A program made the position numbers and the translations under genes. The notes beneath the pieces are model-generated. The model searched no databases, had not been told where the DNA came from, and saw nothing but the letters and a program-made list of their open reading frames with translations. A stretch of 64,000 nucleotides of DNA from Flavobacterium chryseum. Lineage in GTDB: Bacteria; Bacteroidota; Bacteroidia; Flavobacteriales; Flavobacteriaceae. Below are positions 1 to 8,410 of the stretch, piece after piece. The stretch is taken from the NCBI RefSeq assembly GCF_004362015.1, contig NZ_SNWW01000013.1, forward strand, positions 30,781 through 94,780, given 5' to 3'. How positions within the stretch are numbered: the stretch's first letter is position 1; every line of letters starts with the position of its first letter.

Positions 1-86
1 AAGGATGGATGAATCAGTTTTTGGCCTCAAAGGCAGATGAAGTAGTCTTGATGGTTTCAGGAATTCCGGTGAAAATCAAAGGATAA
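1..86 (+). CDS. cobU: CobU C-terminal fragment (adenosylcobinamide kinase/guanylyltransferase), cut by window edge
   Basis: Only the last 27 codons are visible, in frame 3, ending in TAA at 84-86. The tail contains WMNQFLASKADEVVLMVSG followed by IPVKIKG, which resembles the CobU C-terminus, where a beta strand with a V(A/S)G(I/L)P motif precedes a short basic end. CobU phosphorylates adenosylcobinamide and attaches GMP, making the substrate that CobS later uses. The neighbouring bluB-cobT, cobS and cobC genes on the same strand fit this assignment. The 5' part lies outside the window, so neither its start nor its P-loop can be checked. Confidence 0.72.
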   Translation, partial: GWMNQFLASKADEVVLMVSGIPVKIKG

Positions 87-279
87 AATCAATATCGATG
101 ACAATTGCAAATATCAATTTCAATAAAGAAATTACAAAATTTAAATACAAACTTCCAAAACGCTGCCTTAACTTTACATACTTCAAGCTTTAACATTATT
201 CTTTTAAAAATTTATTTTCGTTTTATTGAAATTTTAAATTGTTGTTGTTATTGCACTTTGTAATTGTTATTGAAAACTT

Positions 280-1959
280 ATGAGCTATTTAGATGATATT
301 TTAAAATCGCGTCGTGATACCCGACATTTTACTACTGATGAAGTTCCGGATGAAGTAATCGAAAAAGCTTTACAGGCCGGACATTGGGCGCCTTCGGTTG
401 GGCTTACAGATGCTACTCGTTATTATATCATAAAATCGGCTGAAGTAAAAAGTGCAATTAAAGATTTGTTTCTGGATTATAATAAAAAAGCCGAAGAACT
501 GACGGATAATCCGGAACAAAAAGAACACTATAAATCACTCAAATTAGAAGCGATTGAAGAAGCACCAATCGCACTTATTATTGCCTATGATCGCGCTGTG
601 CTAAACCAGTTTACTATTGGAACTGTTGGCAGTAACGAAGCGGTAAAATTTAGTTCCGTTTGTGCGGCGCAGAATATCTGGCTTTCACTTACAGAGCAAG
701 GTTATGGCATGGGTTGGGTTTCGATTTTGAATTATTATCAGTTTAAAAAAATTCTTGATTTACCTGAAAATATTGAACCTTTGGGTTATTTCTGTATCGG
801 GAAACCGGCAACAAATTATGACAATCAACCAATGTTGCAACAATTGCACTGGAAACAAAAATCTGAAACTCCGGATTGTAAAGAAATTACAAACATCACC
901 AAAAGTCATGTTTCGGATTTCCTCTCAGATTTTCAACCTGATAGTGAAACTAAAACTGATTTCAGCAGGCTTCTTCAGGAAAAAATTGATTCTAAAACAA
1001 AACCTATTGGCGCTTTGGGAACTTTAGAAACGTTAGCTTTTCAGATGGCTACCGTTTTCGAAACTTTAAATCCAAAAATAATAAATCCAAATATTGTTGT
1101 TTTTGCTGCTGATCACGGAATTGCAAATCACGGCGTTAGTGCTTATCCGCAAGATGTTACGCGACAAATGGTGGGCAATTTTCTGGAAGGCGGTGCTGCC
1201 ATAAGCGTATTTTGTAATCAGAATAATATTCAATTATCGATTGTTGATGCCGGCGTAAATTATGATTTCCCAACAAATACCAATTTAATTAACGCTAAAA
1301 TTGCCAAAGGAACGCAGTCGTTCTTGCACGCTCCGGCAATGAGCGAAACAGAATTGCAATTGTGTTTTGAAAAAGGAAAACTAATTGTTGAAGATATCGC
1401 TAAAATGGGTTCTAATTGCATTGGTTTTGGTGAAATGGGAATTGGAAATACTTCAACAGCTTCTGTTTTAATGAGTCTTTTAACTAATTTTTCTATCGAA
1501 GAATGTGTTGGAAAGGGAACTGGAGTTGTCGATGAAAAATTGCTTCAAAAACAAGAAATCTTAAAAAAAGCGATTGAAAATTATTCTGGTCAAGCCGATT
1601 TGATGCAGCAACTTGCTTATTTTGGAGGTTTTGAAATTATACAAATGGCAAGCGGAATGTTAACGGCTTTTAAAAATAAAATGCTCATTTTAGTCGACGG
1701 TTTTATTTGCAGCGTAGCTTTTTTAATCGCATCTAAAATAAATCCAAATATTAAAAAAAATGCTGTTTTTTGTCATTGCTCGGCTGAAAAAGCACATCAA
1801 AAACTATTACATTATTTAGAAGTTAAACCTATTTTAAATCTTGATTTACGCCTGGGCGAAGGAACTGGCTGCGCAATTGCTTTCCCGATTTTAAAGTCGG
1901 CTGAAGCTTTTTTGAATGAAATGGCTAGTTTTGAAAGTGCTGGGGTTAGCCAAAAATAA
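280..1959 (+). CDS. BluB-CobT fusion: DMB synthase joined to NaMN:DMB phosphoribosyltransferase
   Basis: Two enzymes of the cobalamin lower-ligand branch lie in one 559-residue frame. Residues 1 to about 195 match BluB, the flavin-destroying enzyme that turns FMNH2 into 5,6-dimethylbenzimidazole. Visible BluB features are RRDTRHF at 11-17, APSVG at 37-41 and GWVSI at 145-149. Residues about 225-559 match CobT, which joins DMB to nicotinate mononucleotide to give alpha-ribazole phosphate. Visible CobT features are KPIGALG at 241-247, AADHG at 276-280, GFGEMGIGNTSTAS at 382-395 and LRLGEGTG, whose Glu527 aligns with the catalytic Glu317 of Salmonella CobT. A linker of about 30 residues joins the halves, with no stop or frameshift. 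The BluB part has DAT where many BluB proteins have QPW after APSVG. ATG at 280 places the start in the usual BluB position. Confidence 0.92.
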   Translation: MSYLDDILKSRRDTRHFTTDEVPDEVIEKALQAGHWAPSVGLTDATRYYIIKSAEVKSAIKDLFLDYNKKAEELTDNPEQKEHYKSLKLEAIEEAPIALIIAYDRAVLNQFTIGTVGSNEAVKFSSVCAAQNIWLSLTEQGYGMGWVSILNYYQFKKILDLPENIEPLGYFCIGKPATNYDNQPMLQQLHWKQKSETPDCKEITNITKSHVSDFLSDFQPDSETKTDFSRLLQEKIDSKTKPIGALGTLETLAFQMATVFETLNPKIINPNIVVFAADHGIANHGVSAYPQDVTRQMVGNFLEGGAAISVFCNQNNIQLSIVDAGVNYDFPTNTNLINAKIAKGTQSFLHAPAMSETELQLCFEKGKLIVEDIAKMGSNCIGFGEMGIGNTSTASVLMSLLTNFSIEECVGKGTGVVDEKLLQKQEILKKAIENYSGQADLMQQLAYFGGFEIIQMASGMLTAFKNKMLILVDGFICSVAFLIASKINPNIKKNAVFCHCSAEKAHQKLLHYLEVKPILNLDLRLGEGTGCAIAFPILKSAEAFLNEMASFESAGVSQK

Positions 1960-1968
1960 GCACCGATT

Positions 1969-2066
1969 TGTCATTTCGACAAAGGAGAAATCACTAGAAA
2001 CTCCGAACAGAAAATCACCAATCTTTGTCGATCTGCGAATGTGATTTCTCCTTCGTCGAAATGACA
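1969..2066. repeat. REP-like palindromic element, copy A (inside cob operon)
   Basis: Imperfect inverted repeat: the arm TGTCATTTCGAC plus GGAGAAATCAC returns as GTGATTTCTCC plus GTCGAAATGACA. It lies in the 134-base gap between bluB-cobT and cobS. Copies with the same arms occur at 15126-15227, 19761-19844 and 34167-34250. Its loop shares an ATC-CCAATCTTTGTCG block with copy B, read in the opposite direction. Confidence 0.85.
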
Positions 2067-2093
2067 TAACTCAATTAAAACTCTATATTAGTA

Positions 2094-2885
2094 ATGAAAA
2101 AAGAACTACATATTTTCTTCACCTGTTTAATGTTTTACACCAGAATTCCATGCCCAAAAAACATCGATCATAATCCTGATTATTTAAATAAAGCTACCCG
2201 ATATTTCCCTTTTATCGGATGGATTGTTGGTTCTATTTCTTTTTCGGCTTTTTACCTTTCCTCTCTTTTTCTATCTACAGAAACTGCAGTTATTTTGGCG
2301 CTGATAGCTTCGGTATTAACAACCGGTGCTTTTCACGAAGATGGTTTTGCAGATGTTTGTGATGGTTTTGGCGGTGGCTGGACGAAAGAGAAAATTTTAA
2401 TTATCATGAAAGACAGCGCTATTGGTGCTTATGGAGCGATTGGTTTGGTTTTATTGTTTTTATTAAAATTCAAATTGCTATCAGAATCCATTTTACTTTT
2501 CACAGATCACAACTCACATTTTTATATTTTTCTGTTATTTCTCTCTGCCCATTCTTTGAGTCGTTTGGCTGCCATTTCAATTATTTTTACACATCAATAT
2601 TCGCGTGATGATGCTTCGAGCAAAAGCAAGCCCATTGCTAAAAGTTATAGTTGGAAAGAAGTTTTGGGTTCATTTTTCTTCGGAATAATTCCTTTGTTGG
2701 CACTTTCCTTTTTTCAGTATGAATTTTTATTTGTTGTGATTCCGGTATTTCTAACCCGCTATTTTCTGGCTCGCTATTTTCAAAAATGGATTGATGGTTA
2801 TACCGGAGATTGTCTGGGTGCAACACAGCAAGTTTGTGAGGTTATATATTATTTAAGTATTCTTTTGATATGGAAATTTATTTAG
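2094..2885 (+). CDS. cobS: Adenosylcobinamide-GDP ribazoletransferase CobS
   Basis: Integral membrane enzyme of 263 residues that joins adenosylcobinamide-GDP to alpha-ribazole (or its phosphate), the last assembly step for adenosylcobalamin. The family signature is clear: an N-terminal FYTRIPCP, then GAFHEDGFADVCDGFGGG and KDSAIGAYGAIGL, which carry the acidic metal-binding residues. Several hydrophobic segments follow, and the protein ends just after YLSILLIWKFI. Length is normal for CobS. Its end overlaps the start of cobC by 16 bases, so the two are translationally coupled. A palindromic element separates it from the bluB-cobT gene upstream. Confidence 0.95.
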   Translation: MKKELHIFFTCLMFYTRIPCPKNIDHNPDYLNKATRYFPFIGWIVGSISFSAFYLSSLFLSTETAVILALIASVLTTGAFHEDGFADVCDGFGGGWTKEKILIIMKDSAIGAYGAIGLVLLFLLKFKLLSESILLFTDHNSHFYIFLLFLSAHSLSRLAAISIIFTHQYSRDDASSKSKPIAKSYSWKEVLGSFFFGIIPLLALSFFQYEFLFVVIPVFLTRYFLARYFQKWIDGYTGDCLGATQQVCEVIYYLSILLIWKFI

Positions 2886-3406
2886 TTCGTCATACCGAAA
2901 CGATTTGCGAAAAAGGAATTTGTTACGGACAATCTGATGTTACTCTGGCTGAACCTTTTGAATCTGTTTTCGAAAATATTATTTCACAATTACCCTCAGA
3001 AGCACTACTCTTTTCAAGCCCTTTAAAGCGCTGTACTATTTTGGCAAAACATATCCGGAATACCATAAAAGCAATTTCTTATCAGGAAGATGAGAGATTG
3101 ATGGAAATGAATTTCGGTGATTGGGAAATGAAAAACTGGAATGATATTTTACCCGAACAGCTTAATCCCTGGATGGAAGATTTTGTAAATATTCCTGCCA
3201 CAAATGGGGAATCTTTTGTTGAATTGCATAAAAGGGTTGGCGACTTTTTATCCATTCAAATTTCAAAAGAAATTACAAAGCCAATTATTATAGTTGCTCA
3301 TGGCGGAACCATCAGAAGTATTTTATGCCATCATACTTCTTTACCGTTAAAAGATGCTTTTCAGAATAAAATTGATTTTGGACAAGTAATAAAAATAGTA
3401 CTTTAA
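2870..3406 (+). CDS. cobC: Alpha-ribazole phosphatase, histidine phosphatase family
   Basis: A 178-residue member of the phosphoglycerate mutase-like superfamily. It begins with YLVRHTET, whose RHxE box carries the phosphorylated His, and has the second catalytic His in IVAHGGTIRS near residue 144. CobC removes the phosphate from alpha-ribazole phosphate (or from cobalamin phosphate), finishing the nucleotide loop. ICYGQSDVTL after the RHT box is typical of CobC rather than of glycolytic mutases. ATG at 2870 lies inside the end of cobS. The operon ends here and a new promoter and riboswitch follow. Confidence 0.9.
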   Translation: MEIYLVRHTETICEKGICYGQSDVTLAEPFESVFENIISQLPSEALLFSSPLKRCTILAKHIRNTIKAISYQEDERLMEMNFGDWEMKNWNDILPEQLNPWMEDFVNIPATNGESFVELHKRVGDFLSIQISKEITKPIIIVAHGGTIRSILCHHTSLPLKDAFQNKIDFGQVIKIVL

Positions 3407-3448
3407 ATGCATTTTTGTTTAGAATTTTATTTAAAAAGTCAAACAAAT

Positions 3449-3480
3449 TTGAATATCTGATAATTTTAACTTTATCTTTG
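3449..3480 (+). promoter_or_regulatory. Promoter of the btuB riboswitch transcript
   Basis: TTG at 3449-3451, 21 bases, then TATCTTTG at 3473-3480 fits the Bacteroidota TTG-N17-23-TAnnTTTG promoter. Transcription would begin within a few bases of the riboswitch 5' edge, which supports both calls. Confidence 0.75.
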
Positions 3481-3486
3481 CACGAA

Positions 3487-3671
3487 ATAAGGTTGCGTTT
3501 ATCTAAACGCATTAAAAGGGAATCAAGTAAAAATAAAAATCTTGAGCTGTACCCGCAACTGTAAGCTTAGTTCTTAAATGAATGATTGTTGTTAGCTACA
3601 AACCACTGCTCGCCCGTAAAGCGAATGGGAAGGTAAACAACAAGACGCAAGCCAGGAGACCTGCCTTCTTA
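3487..3671 (+). promoter_or_regulatory. Cobalamin (B12) riboswitch
   Basis: The leader of the btuB-like gene contains the conserved B12 box AGCCAGGAGACCTGCC at 3650-3665. It also has the other hallmarks of the class: GGTTGCGTTT near 3491, GGGAATCAAG near 3518, TGTACCCGCAACTGTAAGC near 3548-3567, and an extended peripheral stem before GACGCAAGCC. GG near the 5' end pairs with CC after the box to close P1. The expression platform probably covers the 40 bases before the ATG at 3712 and would turn off receptor synthesis when adenosylcobalamin is plentiful. Confidence 0.96.
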
Positions 3672-3711
3672 TAACAAATATCGAACTCTCGGGAAAAAGA
3701 GTGTAGAAATT

Positions 3712-5565
3712 ATGACTTTAAAAAAACGTTTTGCATTTTGTCTACTATTGTTGTGCCAGATTATTTTGGCGCAGAACGACTCTATTACCAAATTGAAAGA
3801 AGTGGTGGTGTCAGATGCAAATCTTAAAAAATACTCTGATTCGCAATCTGTTTTAATGCTTAATGATTCTGTAATCAATAAAAATGAAGCTTTACTTACT
3901 GATCTTTTAAACTTCAATTCAACTATTTATTTTAAGGAATACGGGCGTGGAATGCTTTCTACGGTTGCCTTTAGAGGAACTACTGCATCGCAAACTGCTG
4001 TAATCTGGAACGGAATTAATATTAATTCTCAGATGAACGGAAGTACCGATTTTAATACTATTTCAGCTTCTGATTATAATTCTGTTAGTGTAAAAGCCGG
4101 TGGAGGAAGCGTTCTTTATGGCAGTGGAGCTGTTGGTGGAACTGTGCATTTAAATACTGATTTAGGTTTTTATAACAGATTCGAAAACAATTTAAAATTA
4201 GATTACGGAAGTTTTAATACGATTGGAATCAATTATAAAACCAATATTTCCAACGAAAAATGGAGTGCTCAAATTGGCTTTTCTAAAAACAGTTCAACAA
4301 ATGATTATAAATATCTAAATAAGTATACTTGGAAAGGCGAACAACGCCGGAACCAAAATGGTGAATACGATGTTATAACAATGAGCGCCAATGTTGGTTA
4401 CAAATTTGATTCGAAGAATAGCCTGAAATTATATACACAAACTTCAAATACAGATCGAAATACTTCATTAATATCTGAATCTGAAACTAAAAGCAGGTAT
4501 GTAAATGGTTTTAATCGAAATTTATTAGAATACGATGGCGATTTTGGCAAATTTACTACCAACTTAAAAACGGCATATATATTTGAAAATTATCAATATT
4601 TTGGTGATAATTCAACTAATAATTTTACTTACGGAAAAACAGAAAGCCTTATTACAAAAGGAGATTTCGGTTATCAAATTTCAAAATCAACACAAATAAA
4701 CGTCATTCTGGAGTACAACAGAACTAAAGGTTTTGGAAGTGGATTTGGAGATCACGTAAGAGAAATTAGTTCAGCTTTCTTATTAGTAAATCAAGAGCTT
4801 TCAGCAGAATGGAAAAATGAATTTGGGATTCGAAAAGAGTTTACAGACAATTATGAATCGCCGGTTTTATTTTCTCTTGGATCTTCTTACCAATTCAGCA
4901 AATTGTATAATTTAAAATTGAATTTGTCCCGAAATTTCAGAATTCCAACTTTTAATGATTTGTACTGGGAAACGGGAGGAAATCCTGATTTAAAACCTGA
5001 AAGTTCTTATCAGGCAGAAATTGGGAATGTTTTTACTTTCAAAAACATTTCGCTAACACAAACCTTTTATTACATGAAAATAAAAGATTTATTGCAATGG
5101 ATTCCCGGAAACAAAGGCATTTGGTCGCCACAAAATACTGATAAGGTAAACAGTTATGGAGCTGAAACATTGCTAAGTTGGAAAACACATTTTGGCAAAA
5201 ATTATTTCGCTGCAAATGCTACGTATGCTTACACGGCTTCTAAAAATGAAGAAACAGAAAAGCAGCTTTTTTATGTTCCATTCAATAAAGTAACAGGATC
5301 AATATCGTATTCGAGAAACCGAATTTCTGCTTATTATCAATTTTTGTTTAATGATTTTGTTTATACCAGAGAAGACAATGATCCAACAGAAATTATTAAT
5401 GACTATAACGTTTCGAACATCGGGATCGATTATGATTTTAAATTTCTGGATTCTTTCAAACTTGGTTTTCAGGTATTAAACCTGTTAAATAAAGAGTACG
5501 AAAGTCTGGAATACAGACCTATGCCGGGTCGCAATTTTAATATGTATTTAACCTTAAAATTTTAA
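3712..5565 (+). CDS. btuB: TonB-dependent outer membrane cobalamin receptor, BtuB type
   Basis: A 617-residue protein with a signal peptide (cut near LAQND, residues 18-23), a TonB-box-like stretch VKEVVVSD region and a plug domain with VAFRGTTASQTAVIWNG, GSVLYGSGAVGG and GTVHLNT. A 22-strand barrel follows, ending in the aromatic-rich NFNMYLTLKF, as outer-membrane barrels do. NFRIPTFNDLYW and NPDLKPESS are typical of BtuB and siderophore receptors. The B12 riboswitch directly upstream and the B12 synthesis genes before it make corrinoid the likely substrate. The start codon follows the riboswitch by about 40 bases. The lipoprotein gene begins 4 bases after its stop. Confidence 0.92.
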   Translation: MTLKKRFAFCLLLLCQIILAQNDSITKLKEVVVSDANLKKYSDSQSVLMLNDSVINKNEALLTDLLNFNSTIYFKEYGRGMLSTVAFRGTTASQTAVIWNGININSQMNGSTDFNTISASDYNSVSVKAGGGSVLYGSGAVGGTVHLNTDLGFYNRFENNLKLDYGSFNTIGINYKTNISNEKWSAQIGFSKNSSTNDYKYLNKYTWKGEQRRNQNGEYDVITMSANVGYKFDSKNSLKLYTQTSNTDRNTSLISESETKSRYVNGFNRNLLEYDGDFGKFTTNLKTAYIFENYQYFGDNSTNNFTYGKTESLITKGDFGYQISKSTQINVILEYNRTKGFGSGFGDHVREISSAFLLVNQELSAEWKNEFGIRKEFTDNYESPVLFSLGSSYQFSKLYNLKLNLSRNFRIPTFNDLYWETGGNPDLKPESSYQAEIGNVFTFKNISLTQTFYYMKIKDLLQWIPGNKGIWSPQNTDKVNSYGAETLLSWKTHFGKNYFAANATYAYTASKNEETEKQLFYVPFNKVTGSISYSRNRISAYYQFLFNDFVYTREDNDPTEIINDYNVSNIGIDYDFKFLDSFKLGFQVLNLLNKEYESLEYRPMPGRNFNMYLTLKF

Positions 5566-5569
5566 TATA

Positions 5570-6595
5570 ATGAAGTTTAGCAAATTATTTTTAATCGCAC
5601 TTAGCGTTTCTTTATTCGTTTCGTGTTCCAATGATGATGATAATGACGGTCCAAAAGGAGTTTATGATAATGGTTTCTTTATTTTGAATGAAGGAAGCCA
5701 AAGTAAGGGAACAATTTCTTTTTCAAGTAATGATTTGACAACATTTACAAAAGATGTATACGGAACGGTTAATAACAACGATTTGCCTGGCGGATATCTG
5801 CAAAATATCTTTTTCGATGGCGATAATGCTTACATCATATCTGGTGGTTCAAATATAATTAATGTAGTAAACAGATATACTTTTAAGTTAATTGCAAAAG
5901 TAGATACAGGACTTGTAAATCCAAGGTACGGAGTTACAAAAGACGGAAAAGCCTATGTAACAAATGCCAATTCTTTTGGCAGTATTACAGATGATTATGT
6001 TGCCATAATTGATTTAAAAACCAATACCTTCGAATCTAAAATTGATTTGAATGCAACAGCTAACCGCGTAGTTTTAGAAAATGGAAAACTATACATTACA
6101 GAACCTTACAGTAATACTAAATTATTGATCGTTGATATCGCTACTAAAAAACTTGACGCACCAATAGAAATTGGGTCAAGTGCTGATTGCATAGAACAAG
6201 AGAACGGCATTCTGTATATTTTAAGATCTCCAAGCAGCGACAGAAGCGAAATTGTAAAGGTAAAATTAGCTGATAAATCAATTTCTAAAATTACATTCCC
6301 TGAAACGTTAGACGGCGCTGGATATTTAGATATTTATAATAACAAAACATACTATACAGTAGGAAATTCAGTTTATGCAATTGCAACTTCTGCAACGGCT
6401 GCATCAACTACTGCTATTTTAACTTCAACACTTCCTGGTTATATCTACGGTTTTGCAGTAAATGATAATCGAATTTATATTGCTGACGGAGGAACTTTTG
6501 GTTCTGACAGCAAAGTTTATTTATACAACTTAACTGGAACTTTAGAAAAAGAATTAGCTGTTGGAATTGGACCAAACGGGTTCTACTTTAATTAA
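5570..6595 (+). CDS. Beta-propeller lipoprotein, BtuG-like candidate corrinoid-binding surface protein
   Basis: 341 residues with a lipoprotein signal (FVSCS, Cys19) followed by an acidic SNDDDNDG stretch. Such acidic tails act as surface-export signals in Bacteroidota. The rest is a YncE/DUF5074-like propeller: repeated strand pairs such as NAYIISGG, KAYVTNANS, KLYITEPYS, ILYILRSPS and RIYIADGG spaced about 45 residues apart. It shares the riboswitch transcript with the BtuB-like receptor, 4 bases away. In Bacteroides, BtuG is a surface propeller lipoprotein that hands B12 to BtuB. The fold, position and co-regulation here fit that role, but binding is inferred. Confidence 0.78.
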   Translation: MKFSKLFLIALSVSLFVSCSNDDDNDGPKGVYDNGFFILNEGSQSKGTISFSSNDLTTFTKDVYGTVNNNDLPGGYLQNIFFDGDNAYIISGGSNIINVVNRYTFKLIAKVDTGLVNPRYGVTKDGKAYVTNANSFGSITDDYVAIIDLKTNTFESKIDLNATANRVVLENGKLYITEPYSNTKLLIVDIATKKLDAPIEIGSSADCIEQENGILYILRSPSSDRSEIVKVKLADKSISKITFPETLDGAGYLDIYNNKTYYTVGNSVYAIATSATAASTTAILTSTLPGYIYGFAVNDNRIYIADGGTFGSDSKVYLYNLTGTLEKELAVGIGPNGFYFN

Positions 6596-6604
6596 TAAAA
6601 GCAC

Positions 6605-6632
6605 CTGAAAAATAGTTGGAATTATTTTTCAG
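6605..6632. terminator. Hairpin after the BtuG-like gene
   Basis: CTGAAAAATA and TATTTTTCAG form a stem with a short loop ten bases after the stop codon. A T-rich run lies downstream at 6641-6669. It probably contributes to ending the btu transcript. Confidence 0.5.
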
Positions 6633-6676
6633 ACAGTCAATTTACTTTATTTTTTTTTATTTTTTTTTTGGAAAAG

Positions 6677-6708
6677 AAAAGGCTTTCAGAAATGAAAGCC
6701 TTTTTGTT
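6677..6708. terminator. Bidirectional intrinsic terminator
   Basis: AAAAGGCTTTC and GAAAGCCTTTT form a stem with A and T runs on the two sides. It sits between the convergent btuG-like and S41 peptidase genes and ends one base before the S41 stop codon. Confidence 0.85.
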
Positions 6709-8184
6709 TTATTTTAATGATCTTAAAAGTCCCTCGGGAGCTTTTTCGACATACATCTGATTTCTAATTCCATTCATTGATTTAGCATCTATAAATGTTC
6801 GCAGAGCTTCTGCCCTGTCTTGCTGTACCCTTTTTGTTGCCGTACCTGTAATAGCTGAAATTGCAGCATTTAATAAAGGTTCAGACGGATCTCCTAAAAC
6901 ACCTAAAGTAGCAACATATTCAAGTTGCTTATACGTTGGCTGAAGTCCGTTTGTATATTCACCAAAACCAGTTGCATTAACAATTTTAAGTACCAAAGGC
7001 TGCATAGCATATTTATGATTTGGATTTACTTTTGTTTTTGTAAAAGTTTCTGAATCATATAAGGTTACAGATCCAACATTTTTACCAACCGTTACATCTC
7101 CAACCTGAACTACTGAAATATAAGGTGCCAAACCATTAATTACCAATTCACTTGCTGATGCAGTTCCGTTTGTAGTTAAAATATAAACTTTTGTTAAGCG
7201 TAAGCTATTTAAAGGCTGTCCATCCATATTATCTACAAATCGATTATTTAGCGATTCAGGATCTTCACTTTCATAATAGGCGTTTACCTTACTATTCCAC
7301 TTTTCCTTAGCAAAAATCTGATCTTTAAATTGTCCGGTAATCAAACTTGCCAAGCGTGTCGCTGTCTGAACTGATCCACCGCCATTGTATCTTAGATCTA
7401 ATACAAGATCTGTAATTCCTTGTGCAGCTAATTGCCCAAACGCTTCGTTTAATTGGGTGTCATAATTAGGATAAAAACCATTATACATTAAATAGCCAAT
7501 TTTATGACTTCCTGAAGTAATTACTTTATTGATTAAAATAGGATTTTCATCTAATGTAGATTTTACCAATGAAACTGATTTTCCATTAGAAACATAAGTG
7601 GTTCCATTATAATCAGCAAGGTTTAAAGTGTAACTATCAGAATCTAAAAGTAATGCTTCATAATTAGAAACTGTAAGCTGAGTTCCGTTAACCCCGGTAA
7701 AAAGATCTCCACGTTTTACGCCTTTTGCTGCAGCATCAGAATTAGGAATAACATAACGAACAAAACCAAATACATCTGTTGAACTTCCTGGTTTATAGCT
7801 TAATCTAAAATCTATTCCGTTATTTTTAGTTGTTCCCTGAAGTTCTCCTTCTAAAACAGAATAATCTTCAACAATCCAGCTAAAACGATCAATAGCCTCT
7901 CCTTTTGGGAATTTACTAATCGGCTTATTTAATAAATCTTCAAATAAATTTTCTGGTTTAGAATATCCCTTTAAATAAGAGTTTAAAGCTTCCTGCGTAT
8001 TAAAACGGTCGTCAGCTAAAGTCGGCACATCTCCTTGCCATAAATAAAACTGATTTAATCCTTTCCAGATAAAATCATTGATCTGTAAATCTGCCAGAGA
8101 ATCAACATCGTCCTGATCTTCACATGATTGCAAAGAAAAGGCGAGTAAAAATAGTACCAGGAGATTTCTTAATATTGTTTTCAT
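6709..8184 (-). CDS. S41 family (C-terminal processing) peptidase, lipoprotein
   Basis: A 491-residue lipoprotein (SLQSC, Cys21). Its layout is an N-terminal helical region, a PDZ-like region (VIPNSDAAAKGVKRGDLFTGV) and an S41 protease domain. The protease domain shows DLVLDLRYNGGGS, then TNGTASASELVINGL, whose Ser in SASE fits the Ser of the Ser/Lys dyad in the CtpA/tricorn group. The lipid anchor would hold it at the outer or inner membrane facing the periplasm, or on the surface. Substrate is unknown. It is transcribed away from an ECF sigma-factor operon across a 226-base gap, so a role in envelope-stress proteolysis is possible but only inferred. Confidence 0.88.
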   Translation of the reverse strand: MKTILRNLLVLFLLAFSLQSCEDQDDVDSLADLQINDFIWKGLNQFYLWQGDVPTLADDRFNTQEALNSYLKGYSKPENLFEDLLNKPISKFPKGEAIDRFSWIVEDYSVLEGELQGTTKNNGIDFRLSYKPGSSTDVFGFVRYVIPNSDAAAKGVKRGDLFTGVNGTQLTVSNYEALLLDSDSYTLNLADYNGTTYVSNGKSVSLVKSTLDENPILINKVITSGSHKIGYLMYNGFYPNYDTQLNEAFGQLAAQGITDLVLDLRYNGGGSVQTATRLASLITGQFKDQIFAKEKWNSKVNAYYESEDPESLNNRFVDNMDGQPLNSLRLTKVYILTTNGTASASELVINGLAPYISVVQVGDVTVGKNVGSVTLYDSETFTKTKVNPNHKYAMQPLVLKIVNATGFGEYTNGLQPTYKQLEYVATLGVLGDPSEPLLNAAISAITGTATKRVQQDRAEALRTFIDAKSMNGIRNQMYVEKAPEGLLRSLK

Positions 8185-8312
8185 AAAAATACGTTTCGGT
8201 ATAGTATTAACGTAAAAATACTACCTTTAGTTTTAACAACTACAAATTTTGTTAATTTTTTCTATAAAAAAATTTAACATCTTGGCTGTAACAAAAATAA
8301 TAGTCCCTCGTC

Positions 8313-8369
8313 TTGACTATATAAGCTCTTTTTAATCTTGCTTTATTATATAAAAAAGAAACAAGATTA
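8313..8369 (+). promoter_or_regulatory. Possible promoter with inverted repeat upstream of the sigma factor
   Basis: TTG at 8313-8315, 17 bases, then TAATCTTG at 8333-8340 differs by one base from the TAnnTTTG -7 box. TAATCTTG is repeated inverted as CAAGATTA at 8362-8369. The perfect 8-bp arms could be an operator or a leader hairpin. Confidence 0.4.
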
Positions 8370-8410
8370 TCGGGAGAAATAAAATGACCAACCAATCATA
8401 ACCAACCAGT

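Noticed and set aside
3312..3512. Minus-strand 66-codon frame
   Set aside because: It overlaps the cobC end and the promoter of the riboswitch on the other strand. No start context or recognisable product.
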